A DNA stretch of 64,000 nucleotides. Source: Chaetoderma sp. LZ-2023a (Eukaryota; Mollusca; Caudofoveata; Chaetodermatida; Chaetodermatidae). Of this stretch, positions 44,760 through 60,867 are shown piece after piece (the first letter of the stretch is position 1; each line of letters begins with the position of its first letter). Location of the stretch: positions 39,956,520 through 40,020,519 of the forward strand of contig CM067372.1 in the NCBI GenBank assembly GCA_034401795.1, written 5' to 3'. The translations under genes and the position numbers were made by a program. The notes under the pieces are model-generated. The model was given only the letters and a program-made list of their open reading frames with translations. It did not search any database and had not been told where the DNA came from.

Positions 44760-45060
44760 CTGTAGTAGACACATCCTACAGCTGCAATCAGCCCTTCCTC
44801 GCTTTTTTTTGCCCACTGTCTCCCCCCCCCCCCCCCCAGCAGAAATCTTCGCTTACCCATTCTTGACGTGAGTGTACCGAGCCCCGCTTTCTTGACGTCA
44901 CCTCGTAGCACGCTTAGCATATTTATGCAATGACGTCCTCTCTTGGCTTTGAATTTGCTGGCTGCGAGTAGGGCGAATTCCAAGGCCCTCTGCGCTGGCG
45001 TGTGTTCTGGCATTCTTATCACATGGCCACACATGACAATCTTTGCTGGGCGACTTTTAC
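44760..45060 (-). mobile_element. LINE 3'-terminal coding fragment
   Basis: On the minus strand: MCGHVIRMPEHTPAQRALEF followed by a basic K-R-G-R-H segment, the usual end of a LINE ORF2 (G-H-V-x-R-M-P-x-x-x-P-A). It is broken by a poly-C tract and truncated. Probably the same family as the LINE at 4.7-6.7 kb. Confidence 0.65.
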
Positions 45061-45869
45061 AGGCAACGGCGACGTATTACACATCTTGTTTAGTGCACCA
45101 TTGACAATTATGCTGCCTGGTCATGACTTTTGCGTTGCTTAGCTATATAGTCCAGTCATTTTATGATGGAAATGAGGCTTTAGTTCAGACACATTTCTTT
45201 TAATGTTATCGTTATGTTTTATCCTATTCAAAGAGAGTTACTATCGAATCTCATATAGAAGAATATTATGACACAAAAGATAGAGATTGTGGAATTTGAT
45301 AATGTACCCGACCCCAAATCATACAAAATTCAAGCATCATCATCGTAAAATGAATGCGAAATGTCACCCAAGTTCATACCTGGATTTGTCATTCGTGTCT
45401 CGCGAGGTCTCCTTAGATATGAGATTGCGAAAAGGATCGCATGTGCAATGAGTAGATATTGACCTATATTGGCCTTTTAATTCCCACACCCGAATCCTGG
45501 TGGGGTGGGGTTTGTGGCGGGGTGGGGGTGAGCGTATAATGAAATCTTCTAGCGACACGAGTCGTACTAGTCTATATTATTTAATTTAAAACGAGAAGAC
45601 ATAAGGTTCCTAGTCTTCTATATGAATGAATAGATGACAAAAATAGTCCCACTTAACTCGTCTTAAAATTCAAATTGGGTGCACCCAGAAACGGTATGAA
45701 ACGGCCACAAGAATTTGTAAGCATCGCATAAACGCTCGTGCCACATGATACAATTGAATGGATCAGGTTAATCTTAATGTTTGCTATTGATACATGGTTT
45801 AAGACGATACTAACACAACACGATCTACCGCCGTTCAGGAGATATCATCATTACTGACTCTCCACAAGC

Positions 45870-46810
45870 CTCGTCCACTCCACGACAGGTTTCATTCACA
45901 TGATTACTAAAAGTATTCATTCTCCATAAGCCTCATTCACTCCACGACAGGTTTCATTCACATGATCACTGAACTATTCATTCCCCGTGAGCCTCATTCA
46001 CTCCATGACATGTTTCATTGACATGATCACTAAAAGTAGTCATTCTCCATGAGCATTCACGCTGCGACAGGTTTCATTCACATAATCACTAAAAACTGGA
46101 CATAACAGACTAAACCAACACATGTACAGGCGGTTCCACCTTACGACATCGCCCGCTTGTCCTTGTGGAGAAGCAGAACAGACCACAGAGCACATACTTC
46201 AATGTTTCAGTACGTATCAGCTGCTGAGAGATGAGATCTGGCCTTTGTCAACCCCTTTTCTTGAAAAGCTGTATGGGCCTGTGGAAGAACTGCAGAAAAC
46301 CACAGACTTCATCTTGAGAACGGCTGTCCATGTGTGATACCAGTGATCGAAAAGAAGAAGATCACTAAAAGTATTCATTCTCCATGAGCCTCATTCACGC
46401 TGCGACAGGTTTCATTCACATGATCACTAAAAGTATTCACTCTCCATGAGCCTCACCCACTCCATGACAGGTTTCATTTACATTATCACTGAAGCATTCA
46501 CTCGCCATCAGCCTCACCCACTCCGCAACGGGTTTCATTCACATGCCCACTGAAGCATTCACCCTCCATCAGCCTCATCCACTCCATGGCAGGTTTCTTC
46601 ACCTGATCACTAAAAGTATTCACTCTCCACAAGCCTCGCCCACTCCACAACATGTTTCATTCACATGATCACTGAAGCATTCACTTTCCATGAGCTTCAT
46701 CCACTCCATGACAGGTTTCATTTACATGTTCACTGAAGTATTCTGTCTTCACTGATTATTCTCTCTCCACGAGCCTCGTTCTCTCCACGACAGGTTCGCT
46801 GAATTCACCT
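45870..46810 (+). repeat. 62-bp tandem array
   Basis: Units of about 62 bp with 'ccacgacaggtttcattcac', 'atgatcactaaaagtattc' and 'tctccatgagcctcattcac'. About 12 diverged units, interrupted by a LINE fragment at 46095-46360. One more unit reappears at 47165-47215, after a MITE. Confidence 0.9.
46095..46360 (+). mobile_element. 5'-truncated LINE insertion in the 62-bp array
   Basis: A 266-bp insert encoding TGHNRLNQHMYRRFHL, then the zinc-knuckle-like C-P-C-G-E-A-E-Q-T-T-E-H-I-L-Q-C and L-Y-G-P-V-E-E-L to a stop at 46337. This is the end of a Jockey/CR1-type LINE ORF2. The 3' tail is gaaaagaagaag. The 10-bp atcactaaaa stands on both sides (46085-46094 and 46361-46370), either a target duplication or array sequence. 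Confidence 0.8.
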
Positions 46811-46930
46811 TTCCAGTTTATGCATCGAACACCTAGCGCCATATGACGTCACAGTCAACTAAGTGATGTGTATGATGACGTCATAATCATTACATCATGT
46901 ATGATTCGATATAGTCTGTCTTTAACGCTT

Positions 46931-47160
46931 GATAGTCCGACACGTTGTACGAATTGTGTCTTTAGTATTTAATAGACATTCTGTCGAATATTTTAAAACT
47001 AATCTGACTGCAGTCAAATTTGTTTCAAAATATTCAACAGTTTACATGTATAGTTTTCTGGAAATTGATAGTCAGGGAGTTCAGAGATCGATCGATCCCC
47101 ACACGGACGTGGTGTGGGTGGAGCTTAGGTTGAGATGGGTGGGGCATAGCTAAATGTGGA
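46931..47160 (+). repeat. Foldback MITE copy
   Basis: Left end 'gtccgacacgttgtacgaat', inverted core (gaatattttaaaactaatct / aaatttgtttcaaaatattc), right end 'gtggggcatagctaaatgtgg'. It splits the 62-bp array. Confidence 0.75.
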
Positions 47161-47219
47161 AATGTTCATTATCCACTCTCCATGAGATTCATCCACTCCG
47201 TAACGGGTTTTCACATGAT

Positions 47220-48260
47220 ATCAGCAAATTCTTGTCCGCATCTCATACCTTTTTGCGGTTGGCTACCCACGCTCCATCAAAACCATGTATACGCTGTTAG
47301 CATTCAGCGCATAGCGCTGCAGCCTCATTCAATTATTTACTCTGTCTCGCAACTCCACGTTGGAACATTGTTATCTACCCTTCCACGGACTGGCACGATG
47401 AGAAACGTGTGAATTTGCCATCCTCCCGATCAGCACTACATATTCCCTGCACGATTTTGCTTAGGCTCATTGTTAGATATTTCCCCATAAGGTATTAGCT
47501 GTCACCGTAATATCTCATTACTATTCAGAAGCTACATAGTTATTCTTATCTAACTGCACGCTTTAAGAATGGGACTTTATCAAAACGTTGGGTAATTACA
47601 GTTAGTGACTTTGCTGCAGTAGTAGAAAGAAACTGTCCGCAGTTCCTTGTTACCACATCACTAACTCCCGGATATTATCCACTCCGGCTTATTCTCACAC
47701 TGCTAGCTGGACACTAGCAGAACAGACCTGTGGCAAACCTTATAGTGCTGACTTTGCGAGTAGCAAGTCTCTTTAACACCAATACGTGTACTTCTCCACC
47801 TTTGTGTTTTTATCTGTTTCGGTACTCCGAAGACCATGGACAGTGATGCTTTTCAGACTATTGATGCCGCCACTGGTGCGTGAGTCGGCTCACCCACTTC
47901 TGAGAGATGGGAATGCTCTGATGGTAGCTTCTAATGGCCAACCCAATAAGTTAGGATAGTGATATGACCTAGGTGGATTAAAGCACACATGCTGGCTAAG
48001 TCATAAGCGTAGCATAGGTACACACACATCTGCAGGATAGGATATTTTCTTCACATCCGTAGGATATTTTATTCACATGCAGCACTGAAGGTCTGTAAGT
48101 TAGAAACCAATTGCGGCCTCGACTAAATGACATCACAAACAGGAACTTCCTGGCCTCTCTTTAGGGTGGGGAGCGGGTTAGGTAGGGTTTGCGTCATAGT
48201 TAGGGGCATACGGGGGGGGGGGGGCGGCTTAGGGGAGCGCAAGCTTCTTAAAGGGAAGGA
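47220..48260. other. Intron sequence without recognised features
   Basis: No coding motif. A poly-G tract lies at 48211-48224. Confidence 0.5.
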
Positions 48261-48267
48261 ACCAAAC

Positions 48268-48465
48268 GTGAGGACTTGCATAGCTCAGTGGTCTAGAGTG
48301 TTCACCTCTGCCGCGAGATTCGAATCCAAACTACAGGTTCGATATAGCACCCAGGCATGTGGATATGTGTAAAGACCCGTGCCGTCTCCGTCCTTCAAAG
48401 GGGTATAAAGCCATCGGCCCAGTCTCGTGCGGCGTCTTGGTGACGTAAAACGTAAAGGAACTAAT
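48268..48465 (+). mobile_element. tRNA-derived SINE
   Basis: The head has a Pol III A box (tagctcagtggtctagag, 48281-48298) and B box (gattcgaatcc, 48317-48327). The body contains 'ccgtgccgtctccgtccttc' and 'gcggcgtcttggtgacgtaa', a tail type seen in invertebrate SINEs. No flanking duplication was defined. In intron 1 of the plus-strand host gene. Confidence 0.7.
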
Positions 48466-48564
48466 ACTGAATGCGAGGCTCTGTAGCCGGAGCTCAGTTG
48501 TGAATACCCTCTGATAGTGTAAATAGTTGCCAGATGTCAACTGGTCCTATCGTCAGTACCTCAA

Positions 48565-48695
48565 TGACGCCATATCTGACGCTAACAATAGTAGAAATGC
48601 AAGTGGCTACGCCATATCTGGCGTATAGTGGCGCTTACAGTAGTAGACGTGCAGGTGGTGACGCCATAGCTGACGCTTACAGGAGTAGAAGTACA
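48565..48695 (+). repeat. Tandem repeat, about 47 bp, 3 units
   Basis: Units begin acgccatatctgacgct or a close variant and end in 'gtagaagt'-like text. Confidence 0.75.
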
Positions 48696-48789
48696 CATGT
48701 CGTGGTATTAACAAATTGGACGTCAGTGAGGGCTTATATGGTAGCCAAAGATAATGGATATAGCAAGATGGGAATTACGTTATAACGCG

Positions 48790-50975
<2,186 letters not shown>

Positions 50976-51473
50976 TTCTGTTGGGAGAGGACGGAAATAC
51001 AGTGTTAGAACTTAGAACTTGTGCCCAATCCCTTTGTACACATGATACAATAAAATATGCTAAAAAAGAATTAGCATATTATATTTAATTAATAAATTTA
51101 TAGAGTTGGAAACTGGAAATGGTTGCGATATATAAATATTTAAAAAAAAATTGTTTTGCTAGCTCAAAAAGTGCCGTGTGGCTGTGGCGCGCATGCCGGC
51201 CCTGATATTATTTTCTATAACAGGTGCTCAAAATAAGTTCCTGTATTAGCATTAACTTAATGGATGCGCGCGTGCGTCCATGTGCCCTCTCCATTCGTAT
51301 GTATGCTGTGCTTAGAATAGTGGCGTTAAAAAATTGCAGTACCCCCATTTTTCTTAACAATTAGATAATCTCTTCTTACCTACACCAATTATATTCGCAA
51401 TGCGTAAGCTAATGTTCATGGTATTTGATTATGTACAACCCCATTACAACCAGTCCCACCCACACACCCACCC

Positions 51474-51587
<114 letters not shown>

Positions 51588-52429
51588 GTGCTAATTATAG
51601 GCACGCATAGGCGTGGTGTAGCAAATAGTAGGACTATAACATGAATTTTTAACCTTTCCTTATCTTTCGGGAACTAAAAACACACAATTTTCATTCTTCC
51701 CCTTTTAATTTGTGCATCCGATCAGAGCCTGAGCCCCTCAACTATGATCAGGATACATTTTTTATCTTTTGATTTTCCACCTTTAAATTCACCGCAGTGC
51801 GCCATATCTATTAGTTTATTTACATGTTTGTTTGTTTACCTTGTTTGGCTTTTTTTCCCCGCCTGTTTCGCTTTGTTTCCCGCGTCAAGGGGAATTTGCG
51901 CTACCGCGTCATTCGCGTTACGAGTTAATGCCCCTGATATAACGTCAAAGTCACGTCGTAGTCGTATGATGGCGCTGTTTTTCAATAGCGTCGCAAAGCG
52001 CGCGGGTATTTCCCATCATGCTATTATATCTCCGCCCACTTGGAGTCGATTTAACACTTTAAATTACAGCATTTCCAGAACCGCAATTTAAAGGTACGTG
52101 TAAACTATTGACTATTTTAAAATTAATTTGAATGAGAGCTGTTGTTTATGAAATTATAAATTCACCACAAATACACAGACTTGGGACACTTTATTGGATG
52201 AACTGTTGCCCGTTCGTAACGGCCCTGTGCCATTTTATTATGACATCAGATCTGATGCCATGCATAAATTAAAATTGTATTCACTCAAGGGCCAATGGCC
52301 TATTGTGTAATAAATCTATCTATCTAATCAACACGTGATGTATCTTGGGATGCTGTCAATACTTGAGTGGCCGGTCTGATCACTTCATTGAGTGTTAAAT
52401 CATAATTTGCTACCCGTTTGCATCTACAG

Positions 52430-52544
52430 AAAGCTTTGTTGACCGGTCCATCTGGTGGCATTACGTCTATGTGTCCATTCCCGATAAACTGACCGTGAAG
52501 GACACAGCATTACTTGTCATAGATGGCGGCCATAATACAGCCAG
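52430..52544 (+). CDS. PqaA/AprA-like protein, second coding exon
   Basis: A 115-bp exon encoding (E)SFVDRSIWWHYVYVSIP then DKLTVKDTALLVIDGGHNTA(R). The W-W-H-Y-x-x-x-x-I-P-D block followed by a hydrophobic strand and G-G-H-N is diagnostic for the family, where G-G-x-N lies at the start of the alpha/beta-hydrolase-like core. The acceptor is catctacag (52421-52429) and the donor gtaacg (52545-52550). The phase 1 start matches exon 1 at 43850, and the first codon (GAA) is shared across the junction. The next exon, expected to start with a phase 2 codon, was not found to the right up to 63018. Confidence 0.9.
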
Positions 52545-52619
52545 GTAACGCATACAGGGAAAACCTGATTACCAATCACATTAGTTACATGTAATCAGCA
52601 TGACTCATGATTTCCTGCA

Positions 52620-52900
52620 CAAGCTGTGCGCATTCACACATATACATGCGTCGGCACTCAAACACCCCCACCCCACCCCATACCCACACATACAAACAGG
52701 TCCCACACACATACACCACGGCAACATGACACGCATACACACATGCGCGAACGCACGCAACCACGCGCGAACGCGAGCAAGCACACGGCCGCACGCACGC
52801 ACGCACGCACGCACGCTCGCATGCATGTACACACGCACGCATGTATGTACGTACGTACGCACATACGCCCATGCGCACGCATGTGCGCACGGCAGATCCA
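52620..52900. repeat. (CA)n / (CGCA)n degenerate microsatellite
   Basis: Composite acac and acgc simple sequence. Confidence 0.95.
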
Positions 52901-53192
52901 TTGCAAACTGATGCCTTGATTGCCGTACTTTTACAAAAGCATGATTGTATGCCTGACCCTACCTCCATTCAGCTCAATGACGTACTTCTATCTCTTTGTT
53001 TCTCTTATCTCATCAATAATCATTATTCTGTTATTTCTCCAAATGCTTCGGATTAGGTCCCCTGACAAAATCATGTCCTTATGTCATTGTTGTTTTTCTC
53101 TCATGTTTTTTATTGCGGTCCATCTGAGTGTAATGTAAACATAGTTATTAAAGGTTAAAAGAGAGCGATACTGAATCACTATTTCATTGACA

Positions 53193-53195
53193 TCG

Positions 53196-53273
<78 letters not shown>
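53193..53273. repeat. (TGCG)n microsatellite
   Basis: Uninterrupted gtgc units with one slip. Confidence 0.98.
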
Positions 53274-53342
53274 AACCTCAATGGGCCTGGCAGTATTGAT
53301 AAGACACGTCTTCTGGGCATGCTACATCCTCCGTCACTTACT

Positions 53343-53377
<35 letters not shown>

Positions 53378-53420
53378 ACCCCGATTACCAATCACTTACT
53401 ACTCCCCCCCCCCCCCCCCC
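53343..53420. repeat. Poly-C tracts
   Basis: Two C homopolymers (53343-53378 and 53404-53420). Lengths are unreliable in most sequencing. Confidence 0.95.
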
Positions 53421-53589
53421 ATCGCATACACAGCCAATAACAGCAGTGAGGACTTACATTACTAATACTCTTTCAATGTTACGGTACTTTCGGTTACGGT
53501 TATTTATTTGTATTAAGAACTAGATTGATCGGTCGATGACACATCATCACAAATGCCCACGTTGACCGCTTTGAAGATTTGACGCACCC

Positions 53590-54700
53590 CACAACCCACC
53601 CTGGGGGCGGAGCCAAATGTAAACGTCCTTTTACACTCCGCAATCATATGGGTAACTCACATACCAAATTTGGTTGAATTTCGCCACCAGTGTCAGAGAA
53701 GTTGCATTACAATCAATTGCATGACTTTTTTACCCCATCACGCCTGTGGGCGGGACCAAATGTAAATGGGCTCATCCACTCCACATTGATATGGATCATA
53801 TGGGTAACTGACACACTAAATTTGGTTGAATTCCGTCCAACAGTGTCAGAGGAGTTGCATTGCAATCAATTTCATGAACTTTTGACCAGCCCCTCCCCCC
53901 ACCCCCCCCCCACCACCCCCAGGGGGGCGGGACGAAATGTAAATGTGCTCATCCACTCCACATTGATATCGGTAACTCACATACAAAATGTTGATTTCCG
54001 TCGAATGGTTTCTGAGGAGATGCGTTACAATCAATTTCCGCAGGTTAAAATTTAACCTTTTGACCCTCTCTTGCCACCCTGTGGGCGAGCCAAATCTAAA
54101 TGGCCTCTTGCACTTCGCAATCTTATGGGTAACTCAGAAATTAAATTTGGTTGAATTCCGTCTACTGATTTCAGAGCAGTTGCATTACAATCAATTTCAT
54201 GACTTTGGGGGGGGGGGGGCGGGGCCAAATGTAAATGTGTTCATCCACTCCACATTGATATGGGTATCTGACATACTAAATTTAGTTGAATCCCGTCCAA
54301 CAGTGTCAGAGGAGTTGCATTACGATCAAATTTTTTTATCTTTTGACCCCCAACCCACCCACCCCTGGAGGCGGGGCCAAATGTAAATGTTCGGAGAGAT
54401 GCGTTACAATAAATCTCAGCAGATTAAAATTTGACCTGTTGACCCCCTCCACCCCGACCCCACCCCCTGGGGGTGGAGACAACTCTAAATGCCCTCTTGC
54501 ACTCCGCAATCATATGGGTAACTCTGATATCAAATTTGGTAGAGTTCCGTCTAACGATTTCAGAGGAGTTGAGTTACATGTGATTTAACCTTTTGACCCC
54601 GGCCACTCTCCCCTGGGGGCAGAGCCAAATCTAAATATGTCATTCAAAGCGGAATCATATGGGTAAACCACATACCAAATTTGATTTAATCGCACACAAT
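53590..54700 (+). repeat. Tandem array of about 145-175-bp units
   Basis: About seven or eight diverged units, each with 'gggcggggccaaatgtaaat', 'catatgggtaactcacatac', 'aaatttggttgaattccgtc' and 'agaggagttgcattacaatc'. Related single units lie at 540-800 (inverted) and 49860-50110. Confidence 0.9.
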
Positions 54701-54712
54701 GGGGATTTTTTT

Positions 54713-55435
54713 TTGGGGGGGGGGGAGAGATAGTGTGACGGACGAACGAACGGACGGACGGACGGACGGAAGCAAGCAAGCACGCAAGGAAAGGAAGGAA
54801 GAACGGATGGATGAAGGAAGGAAGGAAGAAGGGATGGATGAATGAGGGAGGGAGGGGGGAGGAAGGAAGGAAGGAAGGAAGAATGGAGGGAGGGAGGGAT
54901 GGCGGGAGGGAGTGAGTGTGGGACGGAGGGGGCGAAGATCGAGGAAGGAGGGGGGGAGGGAGGGAGGATGGGAGGGAGGGAGGGACGGAGGAAGGAAGGA
55001 ATGAGGGCGGGAAGGAAGGAAGGAAGGAAGAAGAATGTAGGGAGGGACGGAGGGTGGGAGGGGAGGGAGGGAGGGAGGGGGAAGGAAGGAAAGAAGGAAG
55101 GGAGGAAAGAAGGAAAAGAATGAAGGAAGGACAAACGGATGGACGGAAGGGCGGAAATGAGGGCGGAAGGAAGGATGGATGGATGTATGGATGGAGGAAG
55201 GAAGGAAGGAAGGACGGAAGGAAGGAAGCATGGAGGAAGGGAGGGCGGGACGGGGGCGGGAGGGAGGGAGGGAGGGGAGGAAGGAGGGAGGGGGAAGGAA
55301 GGAATGGAGGGGGAGGGGGGAGGGAAGGGAAGAGAGCGAGGAAGGAAAGAAGGAAAGAAGGAAGGAAGGAAGGAAGGAAGGAAGGACGGACGGACGGACG
55401 GACGGACAGACATTCGGACGGACGAAGACCATTAC
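54713..55435 (+). repeat. Polypurine (GGAA/GGGA/GGAC)n tract, 0.7 kb
   Basis: Almost only G and A on the plus strand over about 700 bp, ending in (ggac)n. Confidence 0.97.
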
Positions 55436-55477
55436 GTCGAAAGCGCTCCAGCAACTGACAGTGTAACCTTTAGTTTT

Positions 55478-57384
<1,907 letters not shown>

Positions 57385-57527
57385 ATCTTGTATTAATTGT
57401 TCTTATTTTTAAGTTTCTAAATTGTTTTCAACACATAATCGCTCTAGTTAATATTTGGTATTTAACTTTTTTGAACTTTTCTGACTAAATTTGACATAAA
57501 TCTGTAGAAATTTGATCACGTTCTAAA

Positions 57528-57812
57528 ATGGCCAAGAATTCCAATGGCCCAGTGGGTAAAGGACGCAAATCTGGCAACCCAGCGTCCAACCTTTCATCAA
57601 CCAAAAGTGCTCCTAACCAGTCTGTTCAGGCCTTTCAGAGACTGGTTAAGATGTACTTCCATGTGTTGCAATGCTTGCATCACTATGGTCTTTTACGAGA
57701 GCATTTGGCATCAGACTCTCTCCCGAAATCTCTCAGCATGAAAATGGAGGAGATGAACTCGTTTTCTGCCCTGCCTTACGAGATGACGAATTTTTTTAAT
57801 CGACCAGCATGA
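57528..57812 (+). CDS. N-terminal segment of the Penelope-like element
   Basis: 94 residues from ATG at 57528: a basic, Ser/Asn-rich start (MAKNSNGPVGKGRKSG) followed by a helical part (FQRLVKMYFHVLQCLHHYGL). It runs into a helical stretch at 57830-57990 with K-L-D-K-L-K-A-E-V-K-V-A coiled-coil pattern in another frame. The 4-bp overlap with the next open stretch (atga) suggests a frameshift. Possibly an ORF1-type nucleic-acid-binding protein. Confidence 0.45.
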   Translation: MAKNSNGPVGKGRKSGNPASNLSSTKSAPNQSVQAFQRLVKMYFHVLQCLHHYGLLREHLASDSLPKSLSMKMEEMNSFSALPYEMTNFFNRPA

Positions 57813-58264
57813 TAAACCAAATTTGGGCTCATAGCTGCTTAGAAAATTTAGTCAAACATTATCGAAGCAAATTGGACAAATTAAAGGCAGAGGTAAAAGT
57901 GGCCGAATCTAATGTAATTCTTGATCTACACAGAGCCAAAGGCATAGCATTGAAATGGGGTAGGCAAAATTTTGGGGGGAAATTGGCCACAACGACAATC
58001 ACAAATTTTGGAAATTTTTGGCAGAAATAGCTAGTCATGAGCAAAATAGAGTGATGTCTCTACCAACACCGGCGGCCCCACCGAGTACAGGTTCAGGTTC
58101 ACATCCAACAATGACTAACAAACGACAACGGTCCACCAACCACCTTCACACCCTCGCCTACCACTTCCAAGCGGACGAATCTGTATACATCACCAACACC
58201 AGAACCTGGTGTTGATGATGTAACAGAGTCATGGCCGGCTCTCCCAAAGACAAATTCTCCTCCT

Positions 58265-58610
58265 GTGCGCCGTTGTCGGGTTGTTACTCATTGTTCCCCC
58301 AATCTTCCACCTAGCAACTCTTCCTCATCTCTTCCACTATCTTCTCCTCGCCACCTTCTGACTCGATCTTCTCCTCTTCCTCCTTCTCCTCTCTCAATCC
58401 CGCCTCCTCCTCTTCCTCCTCAAACTTCTTCTTTTCATGCATCTCCTCTCTCAATCCCGCCTCTTGCTCCTCATACTCAATCTTCTCCTCTTGCATCTCC
58501 TCTCTCCATCCCTCCTCCTGCTCTTCCTCATACTCTTCATCTCTCTTCTCCTCACGCACCTTCTTCTGCTCCTCTTCCTCTGTCTCCGCCTCCTCTCCCT
58601 CCTATGGAGA
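58265..58610 (+). other. Pro/Ser-rich linker with short internal repeats
   Basis: The open frame encodes repeated S-P-L-S-I-P-P-P units between the coiled-coil part and the SGNH-like part. The DNA is a tct/cct-rich expansion. Confidence 0.6.
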
Positions 58611-58673
58611 ATAATAGTAACCTGTCTGATAGGAAGTTTGCTAAGTACCGTCATCAATCGCATATCAAGGGCC

Positions 58674-59060
58674 TGTGGAGGATCCCCAGAATCACCAAAA
58701 AGATTCTGATGATAGGGTCCTCTAATCTAGCCCGAATTGATTTAGACGTCCATCCTGACATCCAGCTTGAGTGCTATCCTGGTGCCGCATTATCACATTT
58801 CAGAACAATGGCTATGTGACACCAGGATGGCCCTAGCCCGGAGAAGATCATCCTGAATATTGGCATCAACTCCAAAAATGAGCATCCAACCAAAGCCTCA
58901 AGCCATTTACGGTTCATGGCTCGTGAATTTAAAAACACCTTCCCTAATGCGGAGTTGCACTTTGCTGAGATTAACTTCTCTGATAGCTTGTCAGACAGGC
59001 AATAGTACTGTCTCAAGCGTATCAACGAATCAGCAGGTTCAAGTGCCACGTTGATAAGGT
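58674..59060 (+). pseudogene. SGNH-hydrolase-like domain of the Penelope-like element
   Basis: The segment K-K-I-L-M-I-G-S-S-N-L-A-R-I has the block I signature of SGNH/GDSL-type hydrolases (G-x-S-N/G-D-S-N). It is followed by IQLECYPGAALSHF, then K-I-I-L-N-I-G-I-N (block III-like G-x-N), then FPNAELHFAEINFSDSLS. Similar domains occur with Penelope-like RTs in fish and invertebrates (from memory). A stop and frame changes are present. The role in retroelements is unknown; an esterase activity has been suggested for ORF1-type proteins. Confidence 0.6.
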
Positions 59061-59177
59061 CATTCCCAAAATTTCTGATGCCAATTTTCATGTTGAGAAG
59101 GATATAATCCATTGGACGAAAGAAACAGCTAATTGTATTTATAAGCATTGGTTGACCGTACTTAGTTTAAACTAAAT

Positions 59178-60640
59178 GTGGGTCAAGGCAATAGCTCCCC
59201 TAACATAGGATTAGGAACAAACCTTGTCAATTTAGCAGCTGACTATGATCTCGCACCATCTGAAAAATCAATTCTCGATCGTGGTCTTACTTTTGTACCA
59301 ACTCCAAAACCAAAAACAGGATTAGATTTGCTTTTAGACACAGGTCTTATTGAAGTAGCTAATTTTGGTCATTCAGTAAAAATAGCCCATCATTTTCGAA
59401 ATTTAAATGGAGAGTCAAAGCCATTCACTGGAAAATCTGGTTGGGACCCTCCAGATAGGCTAGTTGATGACAATATTAAAGCAACCATAAAAACGGTTGC
59501 TGGTATAGTCAGATCATTGCCAGTTACAAACAATAAGCAAAACCTTTCATTTCTCGAGCGACAGGCCATCAACAAATTACGTAGAAATCAGAATATTATT
59601 ATAAAACCAGCCGATAAAGGTTCAGCAACTGTGATTATGTCTAGAGAAAACTACATCCGCGAGGCCGAAAGGCAGTTAACTAACACCAGGCATTACAGAA
59701 AACTTAATAATTTAATTGGCCTCAAAACCGACAAAATTTCATTGAAATACTTAATTCATTGCATACGGATAAGTACATCGATAGAAACAGCTAAAGTATC
59801 TGCTAGGTGAGAATAATCCACAAAATCGGACATTTTATATCTTGCCTAAAATCCATAAACCTATCAGCACCTGGTTAGATCCATTGCCACCACCTGGACG
59901 ACCCATCATTTCAGACTGTGGCAGTGAGTCTTATGGCATTTCAGAATATATTGATTACTATTTAAAGCCCATTGCTAATAGACACAAGAGCTTTCTCAAG
60001 AACACAGAACACTTTCTTTCAAAGTTATCCAAATTGTCAGTTCCGAAAGATGCATATTTAGTCACATTAGACATAGATGCTATGTATACCAATATAGATA
60101 TTGATGCTGGAGTCAATGCTATTAAGAATTCTTTTGTCAAATTTCCTGATCCAGATCGACCAGATACGGAAATTCTAAAATTATTAGAGCTAAGTCTTAA
60201 AGGAAATGATTTCCAATTTAATGGTGAAAATTACCTTCAAATCTGTGGATGCGCAATGGGTAAACGATTCAGCCCAAATTTTGCCACGATTTAGGTTGCG
60301 GAGTGGGAAGAGGAGCCACTGAGCAAATCAACCAAAAAGCCTCTTCTTTACCTCAAATATCTAGATGACATCTTCATAATTTGGCAACATTCAGAAGAAG
60401 ACTTTTGGGAATTTTTTCGCATTTTAAATAACCAAGATTCAAACATCAAGCTAAACGCTACTATTAGTGGAACATCAGTTGACTTTTTAGATGTCACGAT
60501 CTATAAGGGTCCTCAATTTGATTCCTCTGGGAAATTTGAATATAAAGTATTCTTTAAGCCAACAGACTCACATCAGCTGCTTCACAAAAAATCATTTCAT
60601 CCTCCACACACATTTAAGGTCTGATCAAATCGCAAATCAT
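59178..60640 (+). pseudogene. Penelope-type reverse transcriptase
   Basis: Three consecutive segments. 59178-59810 has LSFLERQAINKLRRNQNIII and K-P-A-D-K-G-S-A-T-V-I-M, the N-terminal Penelope block. 59842-60294 has MPKIHKP, P-G-R-P-I-I-S-D-C-G-S and LVTLDIDAMYTNIDI (motif A) and G-C-A-M-G-K. 60297-60600 has LKYLDDIFIIW (motif C, catalytic D-D) and V-D-F-L-D-V-T-I-Y. These are classic PLE motifs. A few stops and frameshifts separate them. Expected activity: target-primed reverse transcription, often telomere-associated in related families. Confidence 0.85.
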
Positions 60641-60867
60641 AAGATTTTTTCGAAACTCTAGCAACAGGCAAAATCTGAATAGTGCATGCTCTACTCTGTT
60701 TGATGCTTTGAAAGCACGAGGCTATTCAGCCCGTTTTCTTCGAAAACTAAAGCAGACACCATCAATGAGCTTGAAATCTGAAACCTCATAGCGGACCGAG
60801 TTTGAGCCTGTCCAAATTAAACACAATAAACCAATCATGTGCGATGGATCAGTTTCTAAATGCGACA

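Noticed and set aside
48268-48345. Functional tRNA gene
   Set aside because: A and B boxes are present but no proper cloverleaf or acceptor stem forms; the downstream body shows it is a SINE head.
52270-52335. Second SINE tail (aataaatctatctatct) upstream of host exon 2
   Set aside because: Only a short tail-like motif is visible; no head with Pol III boxes was found.
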